Shown here: positions 1 to 8,245 of the stretch, piece after piece | Layout of the letters: every line of letters begins with the position of its first letter | Numbering within the stretch: position 1 is the stretch's first letter | Assembly: GCA_040880805.1 (NCBI GenBank) | Contig: JBBDHW010000055.1 | Coordinates: 1-37,654 of the forward strand | Origin: Acidimicrobiia bacterium | GTDB lineage: Bacteria > Actinomycetota > Acidimicrobiia > IMCC26256 > DASPTH01 | Length of the DNA stretch: 37,654 nt | Reading direction: 5' to 3' | Notes under the pieces: model-generated | The model's input: the letters and a program-made list of their open reading frames with translations, nothing else | The model's database searches: none | Told to the model about the DNA's origin: nothing | Made by a program: the position numbers and the translations under genes

Positions 1-3000
1 TGCTCGCCCGCGCGCTGCTCGTCGACGGCAACGTCGACGAGGCCGACGAGATGGCGACCGCGAGCGAGCAGCTCGCCGGCCAGAACCTCAAGACCGCGAT
101 CGGCTGGCGGGTGGCGCGCGCCGAGGTGCTCGCCGAGCGCGGTGACGTGGCCGGCGCGGTCGCGATCGCGGAGCAAGCGGTCGACATCGCGGCCGGGACC
201 GACCTCGTCATCGACCACGCCGATGCCTGCGCCGCGCTCACCGCGCTGCGCGCCCGCGCGGGCGACGCGGCCGGGGCCCGGGCCGCGCGTGCCGACGCCC
301 GGCGTCTCTACGAGCAGAAGGGCGCAACCGTCCCCGCGGAACGCCTCGCCGAGAACGAAGCGCCCGCGGCGACCACGCACCCCGTGCCGTCGCTGCCGCG
401 GTCGGTGCGCGACGACAACGAGGAACGTCACGATCACCCCCGGGCCGAGAACCGCGCGAGCCGGGTGCTCGCCCGCTACGAGCAGCTCGTATCCGAACGC
501 CGGTACGACGAGGCGGCCGCCCTGTACGCCGACGACCTCGTGGCCACCGACCGACGCTCCGGGGTCTCGGTTCCGCCGTTGGGACCGGTCGAGCTCCAGC
601 AGGGTGTGCGGCTCACCTTCGACCTGTTCGACGGGTTCGACAGCGTCAACGTCGCGGTACGCGGCGAGCGCCTGGTCCTGAGCAAGCTGGCGCTGCGAAC
701 TCACGACGGTCTCGAGGTCCCCTTCCTTCAGCTCTTCGAGATCGACGACTCCGACCGGATCCGCGCGACGACCCACTTCGACCCCGATGCCCTCGCCGAC
801 GCGATCGACGAGCTCGACGAGCGGTACCTCGCGGGCGAGGGCGCCGAGCACGCGGACGCGATCCGCCCGATGCTCGAGCACCTCGCCGCGTTCCACGCGC
901 GGGACTGGGAGGCACTGGCGCAGAGCGTGCGCGACTACGAAATCGTCGACCATCGCGGCCTGTGGCCGGACACCGGACCCGAGGCCTACGTCGAGCGGAT
1001 GCAGAGCCTGGCGGCAACAGCGCCCGACGTGACGATCGTCGCCCGGCAGCTCCATCTACGCGGCGACGCGGGCTTGATCACTGCCGTTGTCCGGGCGACC
1101 GCGGCGCAGGGCGACCGTTACGAGTACACGTTCCACACCGTCAGCCGTCCCGGTCGCATGGAGTATTTCGACGAGGAGGACTTCGCGGCCGCGCTCGCAC
1201 GCTTCGACGAGCTGAGCCGCACCGACCCGAGTCCGCCGCGCGTCGAGAACGCCGCAAGCCGTATCTGGGCGCAAGTGATCGCCGCGGTCAACTCGGGAGC
1301 CAGCCTCGACGACCTTGCAGAGCTGTACGCACCGTTCCACTTGGACGACCGCCGACCGGTCGTCAACTTCGGCGAGCGTGACAGCGCCGGCGTGGGCCGG
1401 GCGCTCGACGTCTTCCGCGAGCAGGGCTACGAATTCGAGGTTCCGACCGCGCTCGCCGTTCGAGGAGAACGCCTTGCACTGTGCGCGAGCCGGTCCCGGA
1501 CGTCCGGCGGCTACGAGAGCGCCCAGCTCGATGTCGTCGAGGTCGACGAGCAGGGCCGGCTGCTCGACTGCGTCCAGTTCGGCGAGGCCGACCTCGACGC
1601 CGCGATCGACGAGCTCGACACCCGCTACCTCGCCGGCGAGGGCGCCGAACACTCAGATGTCGTGCGCGCGGCGGGGCGGGTCCAACATGCCTTCAACGAA
1701 GAACCGGACGCACTCGACGCGCTCTGCTCGCCGGACTTCATGCTCGACGACCACCGTCGCCTCATGTACGGCGAGGGCGACCGTGACTACTTCGTCTCGA
1801 TCCGACGCGCCAGCTCCGACGCGCACGTCCGGGCAACGGCCACGATCAACCGCAGCATCTTCGTCCAGGGTCGAGCGCTCCTGGCGGTCCAGGATCTTCA
1901 CCGCGACGACGCGGACGGCGCCGACTACCGCTGGGGGTACAGCGTGTTGGTGGCGTTCGACGCGTTGTGGCGTCTCCAGCGCCTCGAGTGGTTCGACGAC
2001 GACCACTGGGATGCCGCGCTCGCCCGCTTCGACGAGCTCGCAGCCGAGGTTCCCGAGCCGGCTGCGGCCAAGCCCGATTCGTACGCCCTGTTGACTCGCG
2101 CCGTGCGGTGCGCGCACGCATACGACGAAGCGTTCGCGGCGCAGGACTGGGATCGCATCGAGGCGTCATACCACGACGATGTCGTCAACGAGGACCGGCG
2201 CAACGCTGTCAGCTCGGGCGTCACGACCGGACGAGACGGGTTGCTCGAGCTCGTTCGCCGGTTGGTCGACGTCGGGTTCACGACCGTCACGCAGACACCC
2301 GTTGCGGTCCGCGGTGAGGCCCTCGCGCTCGTGCACCGAACCTGGGAGACGGCGAGCGGCTATTGCCTCGAGCTGCTCGCCGTCATCGAGTACGACGAAG
2401 AGGACCGGATGACCGCGAACGTCATGTTCGACCTCGACGGCCATGGGGCCGCCCTCCAGGGGCTCGACGACCGATACTGCGCAGGCGAAGGCGCGGCCGA
2501 CGCGTACCTGATCCGCCGCGCGGGTGACTTCGTCCGGTCGCTCGCCTCACCCGATGGGGCCGCGACGCTCGCCCTGGTCCATCCCGACGTCCGCTTCACG
2601 GACCACCGCCGCCTCGGGTTGGGGACGTTGGGGTTCGACGGTGTGCGCGGGATCCTGGCCGCTCGCGCCGAGCAGATCGCCGCGGACACGTCGTACTTCC
2701 GGGACCTCGCGGTGCGCGACTCCACGACGATGGGGCTGCTCGTGTCAGCCGGGACCGGTCCCGATGGTACCGAGGTGCTCTACGAGCTGTATTGGGTGTC
2801 CCGCTGGGTGGCGGGGAGGACGCTCGACGTCGACGGGTACGACCCACCCGACCACGACGCGGCCCGCGCCCGCTTCGACCAGCTCGCGGCCACCGACCCG
2901 CGCACACCGCACATCCACAACGCTGCCCTGCAGGTGTTCGCTCGGGCCGACTGGCTCCTCGGCCATGGTGAAGCCGCTGCGGGATACGCGCTCATGGCGG

Positions 3001-3725
3001 ACGACGTGGTCGGCACCTTCCGTCGTCGGGCCGTGTCGAGTCCGCCGACCTCCGGGAGGGAGGAGTTCGAACGCGTCATCCGGTCGATGCGCGAGACCTT
3101 CCCCCGTGCGACCTACGAGCCGGTCGCGGTACGCGGTGACCGCCTCGCGCTGGTCAGGATCAACATGCTCACCGACGCGGGCTTCGAGGTTCCACATCTC
3201 GGTCTGTACGAGATCGACGAGGCCGAGCTGATCTCGCGCGTGGTGACATTCGACGACTCCGACCTCGTCGGCGCGCTCGAGGAGTTGGAGCAACGACACC
3301 GCGAGCTGAGCGGCGACACGTACACACATGCCGAGCAGTCATTCGCGGAGCGTTCGATCGCCTACCAACGTGGCGACCTCGACACGATGCTCACGTTCTT
3401 GAGTCAGCACTACCAAGTGGTCGATCACACGCCGGTCGGGTTCGGAACCGCCGATGCCGCGGGCCTTCGCGCGCAGATTGCAGCTTGGGATCCCCAGGTG
3501 CCGACAGTCGTGATCCAGGCCAAGCGGTACGTGTCGGAGCGCGCCATCCTCGAAGCGATCGCGCACCGCGGCACGACCGATGACGGTTCCGACTACGTCT
3601 GGGAGAACGCCACCGTCGCGTGCTTCGACGCGAACGGACTGGTGGTCGCCGACCACAGCTTCCCGATCGAGCAATGGGACGAGGCGGTCGCCCTGTTCGA
3701 CGAGCTCGCGACCCTCGAGCCGTAG
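1..3725 (+). CDS. 3' part of a giant regulator-like protein: TPR-like tail plus about eight NTF2/SnoaL-like domains
   Basis: The reading frame is open from the left edge of the window (frame of base 3), so the gene is cut by the window and the ATG at 51 is probably internal. The first 100 or so residues are alanine-rich helical repeats ending in a DARRLYEQKG motif, typical of the TPR tail of actinobacterial cyclase/AAA-ATPase/TPR proteins; that upstream architecture is inferred. From about residue 130 (counted from base 51) a composite unit of roughly 270 residues recurs four times, starting near residues 132, 397, 672 and 953. Each unit appears to hold two NTF2/SnoaL-like folds. Recurring motifs are AVRGERLAL, DDRR or DHRR, and FDELDERYLAGEGAEH. 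No catalytic residues can be assigned. The repeats may bind a small ligand or form a scaffold; this is a guess. VapBC follows 57 bp downstream on the same strand. Confidence 0.75.
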   Translation, partial: LARALLVDGNVDEADEMATASEQLAGQNLKTAIGWRVARAEVLAERGDVAGAVAIAEQAVDIAAGTDLVIDHADACAALTALRARAGDAAGARAARADARRLYEQKGATVPAERLAENEAPAATTHPVPSLPRSVRDDNEERHDHPRAENRASRVLARYEQLVSERRYDEAAALYADDLVATDRRSGVSVPPLGPVELQQGVRLTFDLFDGFDSVNVAVRGERLVLSKLALRTHDGLEVPFLQLFEIDDSDRIRATTHFDPDALADAIDELDERYLAGEGAEHADAIRPMLEHLAAFHARDWEALAQSVRDYEIVDHRGLWPDTGPEAYVERMQSLAATAPDVTIVARQLHLRGDAGLITAVVRATAAQGDRYEYTFHTVSRPGRMEYFDEEDFAAALARFDELSRTDPSPPRVENAASRIWAQVIAAVNSGASLDDLAELYAPFHLDDRRPVVNFGERDSAGVGRALDVFREQGYEFEVPTALAVRGERLALCASRSRTSGGYESAQLDVVEVDEQGRLLDCVQFGEADLDAAIDELDTRYLAGEGAEHSDVVRAAGRVQHAFNEEPDALDALCSPDFMLDDHRRLMYGEGDRDYFVSIRRASSDAHVRATATINRSIFVQGRALLAVQDLHRDDADGADYRWGYSVLVAFDALWRLQRLEWFDDDHWDAALARFDELAAEVPEPAAAKPDSYALLTRAVRCAHAYDEAFAAQDWDRIEASYHDDVVNEDRRNAVSSGVTTGRDGLLELVRRLVDVGFTTVTQTPVAVRGEALALVHRTWETASGYCLELLAVIEYDEEDRMTANVMFDLDGHGAALQGLDDRYCAGEGAADAYLIRRAGDFVRSLASPDGAATLALVHPDVRFTDHRRLGLGTLGFDGVRGILAARAEQIAADTSYFRDLAVRDSTTMGLLVSAGTGPDGTEVLYELYWVSRWVAGRTLDVDGYDPPDHDAARARFDQLAATDPRTPHIHNAALQVFARADWLLGHGEAAAGYALMADDVVGTFRRRAVSSPPTSGREEFERVIRSMRETFPRATYEPVAVRGDRLALVRINMLTDAGFEVPHLGLYEIDEAELISRVVTFDDSDLVGALEELEQRHRELSGDTYTHAEQSFAERSIAYQRGDLDTMLTFLSQHYQVVDHTPVGFGTADAAGLRAQIAAWDPQVPTVVIQAKRYVSERAILEAIAHRGTTDDGSDYVWENATVACFDANGLVVADHSFPIEQWDEAVALFDELATLEP

Positions 3726-3744
3726 CGCCGCCGAAGACGACCGG

Positions 3745-3783
3745 TACACGCTTCCTACACGTCCTTGGTGTAGAATGCGTGTA
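3745..3783 (+). promoter_or_regulatory. Palindromic operator and leaderless promoter of vapBC
   Basis: A symmetric two-tier inverted repeat covers the start of vapB. The outer arms are TACACGC (3745-3751) and GCGTGTA (3777-3783); the inner arms are CTACAC (3755-3760) and GTGTAG (3768-3773). The 3-nt gaps are equal on both sides and the centre is 7 nt. A -10 box TAGAAT (3771-3776) lies inside, 6 nt before the ATG, so transcription would begin at or next to the start codon. VapB-family antitoxins usually bind such palindromes with VapC to repress their own operon. The geometry is seen directly; the function is inferred. Confidence 0.75.
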
Positions 3784-3995
3784 TGGCTCGGGTCCGGACG
3801 AACATCGAGATCGAAGACAGCTACGTCCGGGCGATCATGCAGCGCTACCGAGTGCGGACCAAGACCGAGGCCGTCGACCTCGCCCTCCGCCACCTCGCGG
3901 GACAGCCGATGACCCGCGCCGAGGCACTCGCCATGCACGGCGCGCTCGCCATCGACGAAGTGCCGGCCGACGGCGCACCGGCCGATCACGCGTGA
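3783..3995 (+). CDS. vapB: VapB-type antitoxin
   Basis: This 70-residue protein begins with a ribbon-helix-helix-like segment (MARVRTNIEIEDSYVRAIM), then an arginine-rich helix carrying TKTEAVDLALRHL, the usual N-terminal DNA-binding form of VapB/DUF2191 antitoxins. The acidic, alanine-rich tail would wrap the toxin. The gene overlaps the next one by 4 nt (GTGA), the classic coupled toxin-antitoxin layout, and starts inside its own palindromic operator with no room for a ribosome binding site. In the family, VapB neutralises the VapC ribonuclease and represses the operon with it. Length and arrangement are typical. Confidence 0.85.
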   Translation: MARVRTNIEIEDSYVRAIMQRYRVRTKTEAVDLALRHLAGQPMTRAEALAMHGALAIDEVPADGAPADHA

Positions 3996-4399
3996 TCCTC
4001 GCCGACACCTCGGCGTGGGTCGAGTACGACCGCGCCAGCGACAGCGCGGTCGACCGGCGTCTCACTGAATTGATCGCGCACGACAACCCGATCGCGGTCA
4101 CCGAGCCCGTCATCATGGAGGTGCTCGCGGGCGCGCGTACCGACGAGCGCGAGTCAGAGCTCCGGCGGCTGCTCATGCGGTTCGAGCTCCTCACCTTCGA
4201 TACGACCGCCGATTTCGAAGGCGCGGCTCGTATCTACCGCCGATGCCGCGCAGTCGGCGTAACCCCGCGAGGCATGATCGACTGCATGATCGCGGCCGTC
4301 GCGGCGCGCACCAATTCGGCGCTGCTCGCCCACGACGCCAACCTCGACCGGGTCGCTCGGGTCGTAGGCATCGAGATCGACGACGCGTCGGCGGCGTAG
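3992..4399 (+). CDS. vapC: VapC-type PIN-domain toxin
   Basis: This 135-residue PIN-domain protein starts at a GTG overlapping the vapB stop. The open frame extends further upstream, but the overlap and the N-terminal VILADTSAWVEY make 3992 the natural start. The acidic metal-binding residues of PIN nucleases are visible: Asp near residue 5 in LADTSAW, Glu in EPVIMEVLAG, Asp in MIDCMIAA and Asp in AHDANLDR. VapC toxins are Mg-dependent ribonucleases that cut tRNA or rRNA and stop growth when the antitoxin is lost. The protein looks complete. Its specific RNA target cannot be read from sequence. Confidence 0.88.
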   Translation: MILADTSAWVEYDRASDSAVDRRLTELIAHDNPIAVTEPVIMEVLAGARTDERESELRRLLMRFELLTFDTTADFEGAARIYRRCRAVGVTPRGMIDCMIAAVAARTNSALLAHDANLDRVARVVGIEIDDASAA

Positions 4400-4420
4400 C
4401 GGCCGGCCACCCGACGATCA

Positions 4421-5187
4421 CTACGAGGCGTCGGCGCTTCGCCAGACGACCTCGAAGAGACGCACCGGGTCGTCGAAGCCCTTCAGCGTGACGTCGCCCC
4501 GGTCCCGGGTTCGCCCGCGACCAGCACCACACGGCGCGCGCCGGCTTCGACCTCCTTCCACGCGTCGACGACTGCGTCGCGCTCGGCCTCGCGGCCGACG
4601 AATGCGAACATGTCGCCCTGGTCGATGACCGGCGGCAACGGCACGGCACGTTCGACGTCGCCTTCGTCGGCCAGCCGCGTCCACACGACTTCGCACGCCG
4701 TGATCGCCTCCATGCCCTTCGCATCGACGTCACCGACGAGGCGCAGCTCGTGCTCAGTGCGCGATCCGGCGAGGACGCGAACGATGTCCGACACCAGAAT
4801 CTGGTCGCCCTCGGCCGCCGCGCACAGCCGCGACGCCTCCACCACCGGCGTCCCGAACCAATCGCCGTCCTCGAACGACGCGTCACCCGCGCTGATCCCG
4901 ACCCGCATCGCCAACCGCGTCCCGGCGGCTCGGCGGTTCTGCGCGTCGACGCCATACTGCATCGCCACCGCGCCGGCGATCGCATCGGCCGCGGCCGGGT
5001 ACGAGACCATCAGCGCGTCGCCGATCGACTTGACTTCGGTTCCGCCCGTGCGGCAGATCGCCTGGCGCAGGACGGTGAAGTGCTCGCGCCGGAGGTCATC
5101 GGCCGCGGCGTCGCCGACGTCCTGAGACAGTGCGGTCGAACCGACGAGATCAGTGAAGAGAATCGTCACCAATCCCGACGTGCCCAC
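4421..5187 (-). pseudogene. Hybrid truncated class III adenylate/guanylate cyclase gene
   Basis: From the GTG at 5187 (good GGGAGGGG ribosome binding site) an open frame runs to a stop at 4483, giving 234 residues. It holds a class III cyclase domain with both metal-binding regions (FTDLVGSTAL and KSIGDALMVSY), a linker, and the start of an AAA/NTPase domain (FVGREAERDA, then VVLVAGEPGTG). It stops inside the Walker A motif before the lysine. From about 4500 the next frame reads GDVTLKGFDDPVRLFEVVW and ends at 4421. That is the typical C-terminal end of a different cyclase domain, because this protein already has its own equivalent (DAKGMEAITACEVVW). The gene therefore looks like a deletion or recombination product. 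The cyclase domain itself may still fold. The ATPase and TPR parts expected in this family are gone. Confidence 0.7.
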
Positions 5188-5506
5188 AGCCCCTCCCGAC
5201 CGCGGCCTCGCAACGCGGTCGTCGGAAAAACGCTACTGCGAGTGGGAAGGGCCGATGAGATGCGTGCCGCGTTGGTCGGCGTCCGACGATCTGGCCGGTG
5301 GCGACACTCGCGACGTGCGCGTTCCCAGAGAACAGCGGGCCACCAAGCCAAGGTTGCGATTTCCGATTACCGCTGGCGGCAGGTCGGCCGCGTATCACGC
5401 TCTTCGTTTCGTGTTCGAGTAACGACCGCACTCGACACGAGGACGGACAAGCGTGAGTACTCCGAAACGGCTTGTGCACGCCGAAAGTCGTCCACGCCAT
5501 GTCGGT
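5188..5506. other. Non-coding stretch at the left edge of the island
   Basis: No convincing gene is visible. The open frames crossing it lack conserved motifs and clear start sites. It separates the core-like cyclase remnant from the accessory genes and should hold the cyclase promoter on the minus strand. Confidence 0.5.
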
Positions 5507-5519
5507 GTGGAGGTGATGG
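5507..5519 (+). repeat. 13-bp direct repeat, candidate left attachment core
   Basis: GTGGAGGTGATGG here is identical to 18184-18196, the end of the tRNA-Ala gene next to the serine recombinase remnant. The two copies bracket the accessory genes in direct orientation. Caution: the inner GGAGGTGAT is also an ideal Shine-Dalgarno sequence and sits 5 bp before the GTG at 5521, so part of the match may be convergent. Confidence 0.45.
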
Positions 5520-5520
5520 T

Positions 5521-5874
5521 GTGGAGCTAATCGCGTTGCTTTCGAACCCCTCTGTCAACCCGGAGTGGGACGAACTGCTCCAGATGGCGAAGGCAGGTGA
5601 GCTGTAGAACCGGCGTCCAGAGGCTGACGTTCGTCAACGCGACTTTCGTAACCGACGATGCTGGATCGAGGGGGATCCCGATTGGAGATTCTTGGCTCCA
5701 GTGACTGCCCGCTTCCTCGGCCGCGAAGGCGCGCTGTACACGCACGTAGACAACAAGAAGCACGACGTCACCGACGACGTCGAGTGGGACCGAATCTGCA
5801 TCGCGGCCGCCTGGGTCACGCTCGATCGCTATGAATCGGCCATAACCAGCGGCAACTGGGAGCCAGAACTATGA
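5521..5874 (+). pseudogene. Frameshifted small gene upstream of, and coupled to, the 455-aa gene
   Basis: Protein-like sequence runs through this stretch but changes frame. GTG at 5521, after a strong GGAGGTGAT site, opens 28 residues (ELIALLSNPSVNPEWDELL) ending in TAG at 5605. A second frame, open from a GTG at 5597, reads RTGVQRLTFVNATFVTDDAG. It appears to slip back to the first frame at a run of five G (5670-5674) and continues DPDWRFLAPVTARFLGREGA to the stop at 5872-5874. That stop overlaps the next ATG by 4 nt. The whole would give about 115 residues. It may be a broken gene, two small coupled genes, or an assembly error at the G run. The product is not recognised. Confidence 0.5.
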
Positions 5875-7238
5875 CGACTCGCCGTCAAACTGTTCTGCAC
5901 GAAGAGCAGATCGAAGCTGTGATCGACCAGTTCAACGAGTTCGCTGACAAACAGGCTGACCTCGTCCGAGGCAAGAACCGTGAGCGCGTCTACACATTGA
6001 AGCCGGAGCATCAGCCATCGGTCGATGCTGCTCTCTCGGCGCAGCTTCGGGACGTTCTGGAAGACGAGATCGTTCCCGCGACCGAACTAGAGGACGCCAA
6101 AATCCTCCCGGTCGAACTCGACCATGAGGTGATCAAGAAGGCACTGATCGGTCTCAAGCTGGAGACACTCAAGAGAGTCGCGGAACGCAGCGCTCTCGAA
6201 GGTACCGGTAACGCCGAAAGTCTCGCCACGCGGATCGCGGAGAGCTACGCATGGAATCGAGAAGAGATCGCGCGGCTCATTCTCGCAAGCGAGGACGAGC
6301 CCGCTGTTGAGCGAGCGCATGTCGACCGTCTCTATGCGCTATACGACTCGCCGCCGCTCGACTATGTCTACGAACGCCTCAGATACGTACTCGGGCGCTA
6401 CATCCGTATCGGCGTCGCTCGCTGGTTCGTCTTCGAAGAACTCGAGAGTGTGACCGGACAACTCACGCTGCGGGGAACGCTACGCGCGTACAACGCGACT
6501 GTCACCGAAGTCGAAGCCAATCCAACGGTCGTCGGAACACCCGCACGCGATCACAGGATTGAACTCCTAGTAGACAACAGTCCGCTACTCCACGTCCGTC
6601 ACGGGAGCGCTAACGAGAGCTCGGCTGCCGTGCGTGCACTCGAAATCGCCACCCGCATCCAGGTACTTGGAAAGCCGACGCTGGGCGCAGGCGCCTCAGC
6701 GGCGCTTGCGACCCTCGCACCTGCGTCACTCTTTATGCTCGACCTGCTCACGACCCGATTCGGCACCGCAGGACTTCATAACAAGAACATGACGGTCGCA
6801 CGGTTCCAGGTCGACGATGACGACCGAGGCGAAGAGCCGGAGTCGAGGCCAAGACTTCGCGCGGTGCGCTTCGAGGGTGCTCACCTTCTCGACTCCGCCG
6901 CCGCGTGCAAACTGCTCGCCGACGAGGGCCGCGCGCTCGTAGACATGTCGATAACCGTTCGCTCGGCGCTCAGGGCCGACGGTGAGACGGGCCGCTTTCC
7001 GGTTCGAGTAGCCATCGAACGAGACCATGTTCTCGCGATGACCGGTTTCGGAACGCTTCCGGGACTGTCGTTCGGCGTGCACGCCGCCGTCGTGGATGCG
7101 GTCACCGAAGAACTCGGCGACGGCTTGGCGGACGTAAATGCCCTCGCTGAATTGGCTACGAAGATCGAAGAGAGGGCGCGCAGCACGGTCCCGATCGAGG
7201 AAGCCGACATGCTGCGAGACAACGAGCCGTCGACGTAG
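5871..7238 (+). CDS. Unrecognised 455-aa protein with a SAP-like segment
   Basis: The ATG overlaps the upstream stop (ATGA), so translation is probably coupled. I do not recognise the protein as a whole. Residues about 90-126 (ALIGLKLETLKRVAERSALE, followed by a short loop and a second helix, LATRIAESY) resemble the helix-loop-helix of SAP or SAP-like nucleic-acid-binding motifs. The N-terminus is charged and helical. The remainder, about 150-455, looks like a mixed alpha/beta globular domain with no transmembrane segments or obvious catalytic motif. Codon use is less GC-biased than in the flanking core genes, fitting an acquired gene. Its position at the edge of an island with nuclease, helicase and methylase genes suggests, but does not prove, a mobile-element or defence role. 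Confidence 0.7.
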   Translation: MTTRRQTVLHEEQIEAVIDQFNEFADKQADLVRGKNRERVYTLKPEHQPSVDAALSAQLRDVLEDEIVPATELEDAKILPVELDHEVIKKALIGLKLETLKRVAERSALEGTGNAESLATRIAESYAWNREEIARLILASEDEPAVERAHVDRLYALYDSPPLDYVYERLRYVLGRYIRIGVARWFVFEELESVTGQLTLRGTLRAYNATVTEVEANPTVVGTPARDHRIELLVDNSPLLHVRHGSANESSAAVRALEIATRIQVLGKPTLGAGASAALATLAPASLFMLDLLTTRFGTAGLHNKNMTVARFQVDDDDRGEEPESRPRLRAVRFEGAHLLDSAAACKLLADEGRALVDMSITVRSALRADGETGRFPVRVAIERDHVLAMTGFGTLPGLSFGVHAAVVDAVTEELGDGLADVNALAELATKIEERARSTVPIEEADMLRDNEPST

Positions 7239-7554
7239 GGGCGCGCGGGCCCGCGCAGAGGGGATTGGGCCGCTCAGTGACTCGCGGCCTGGCTGAGTAA
7301 GACCGCCATGCCCAGCAGTGTCCAAACGCGAATGCACCGGAACGTCGCCATGACCATCCACCGGGGGAGTTCTGAACCAGTTACCGCGGCCAGGCTGGTG
7401 GCGGGGTCCAAGAGCTCTGGCGAACCTACGGCGGCCCTGAATGCGGCGTGAACGTCCTGTTCCCCATTGAGCGCGCCGACACGGTGCCCATCTCCGTGGT
7501 TGGACGCTGCGGACGGGCGTACTTCAGATCCACCCAGCAATAGTGCGCTGCTGG
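7239..7554. other. Non-coding stretch between two accessory operons
   Basis: I see no supported gene. The minus-strand frame across it runs on as antisense of the 225-aa gene and has no family features. The right end carries the promoter of the next gene. Confidence 0.5.
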
Positions 7555-7560
7555 TATCGT
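7555..7560 (+). promoter_or_regulatory. -10 box TATCGT, probable leaderless promoter
   Basis: A TANNNT hexamer lies 7 nt before the ATG at 7568 and no Shine-Dalgarno sequence is present, so the mRNA probably starts at the initiation codon. No clear -35 element is seen. Confidence 0.45.
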
Positions 7561-7567
7561 CCTCATC

Positions 7568-8245
7568 ATGGACTATGACGAGTTTCTTCATCTGCTGCGG
7601 GTTGGTGAGCCAAAGCGTTTCGTTGAGCTCCTGATCGAAACCCTCCGGCAGGTCTACGCCTTCAATGCTGACCGCCACGAGGAAGACATGGGCGACGACG
7701 CCCAGACGTTCGGCTTCCTCGTCTACCGAAACGGCTGGCGAAGGTTGGAAGATCAGCTGGGCTCCCTGGCCGGTGTTTCTACCCGGCGCCCCAACAACTC
7801 GTTGCAGATTCAGGTCGAGGGCGGCGTCCACTTCCACGTGTACCGCGGCGGCAATGACGAGACCTTCGACATCTACACGTATGACTTCTCAACCGGCACC
7901 CAGACCAAGGTGTCATTGCCAGCTCACAACGGGCGGCAGCTGAGCCTGTTCGAACAGGAGGAACCCGCGGCCGATCATGTGTGGCGCTTGGACGAGCTGG
8001 TATTTGTGCACGCGGGCAACCCAGACACCGGGCTCACCGGAGTGTGGGTTGGAGCGCCCATCCCGGAGGCAGCCGACGGCTCCCAATGGGCATGGGTGCT
8101 GCCGCTCTACTCCGGTGAAAGTGATGGCGCCCGCGCCAAGGACGACACGACTGCTCCTGTCTCACCGTTCGACGCGCTCGACGAACCTGACCTCGACGTT
8201 GGACTTCTCGACGACGAAGCAGACCAGGGCGAAGAGGCCGGATGA
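7568..8245 (+). CDS. Unrecognised 225-aa protein coupled to the XRE/ImmA gene
   Basis: I do not recognise a family. The N-terminal half reads as a compact mixed fold (YDEFLHLLRVGEPKRFVELL, then a beta-rich part around VEGGVHFHVYRGGNDETFDI). The tail from about residue 190 is acidic and low-complexity (DALDEPDLDVGLLDDEAD). No membrane segment or signal peptide is present. The stop overlaps the next ATG by 4 nt, so the protein is very likely made with the XRE-ImmA/IrrE protein and may be its partner or substrate. In known XRE/ImmA pairs the metallopeptidase cleaves a repressor or inhibitor; whether this protein plays that part is unknown. Confidence 0.75.
   Translation: MDYDEFLHLLRVGEPKRFVELLIETLRQVYAFNADRHEEDMGDDAQTFGFLVYRNGWRRLEDQLGSLAGVSTRRPNNSLQIQVEGGVHFHVYRGGNDETFDIYTYDFSTGTQTKVSLPAHNGRQLSLFEQEEPAADHVWRLDELVFVHAGNPDTGLTGVWVGAPIPEAADGSQWAWVLPLYSGESDGARAKDDTTAPVSPFDALDEPDLDVGLLDDEADQGEEAG

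Noticed and set aside
7274-7837. 187-aa minus-strand frame in the gap before the 225-aa gene
   Set aside because: More than half lies opposite the 225-aa gene, which has a good promoter and coupling to its neighbour. No motif supports the minus frame.
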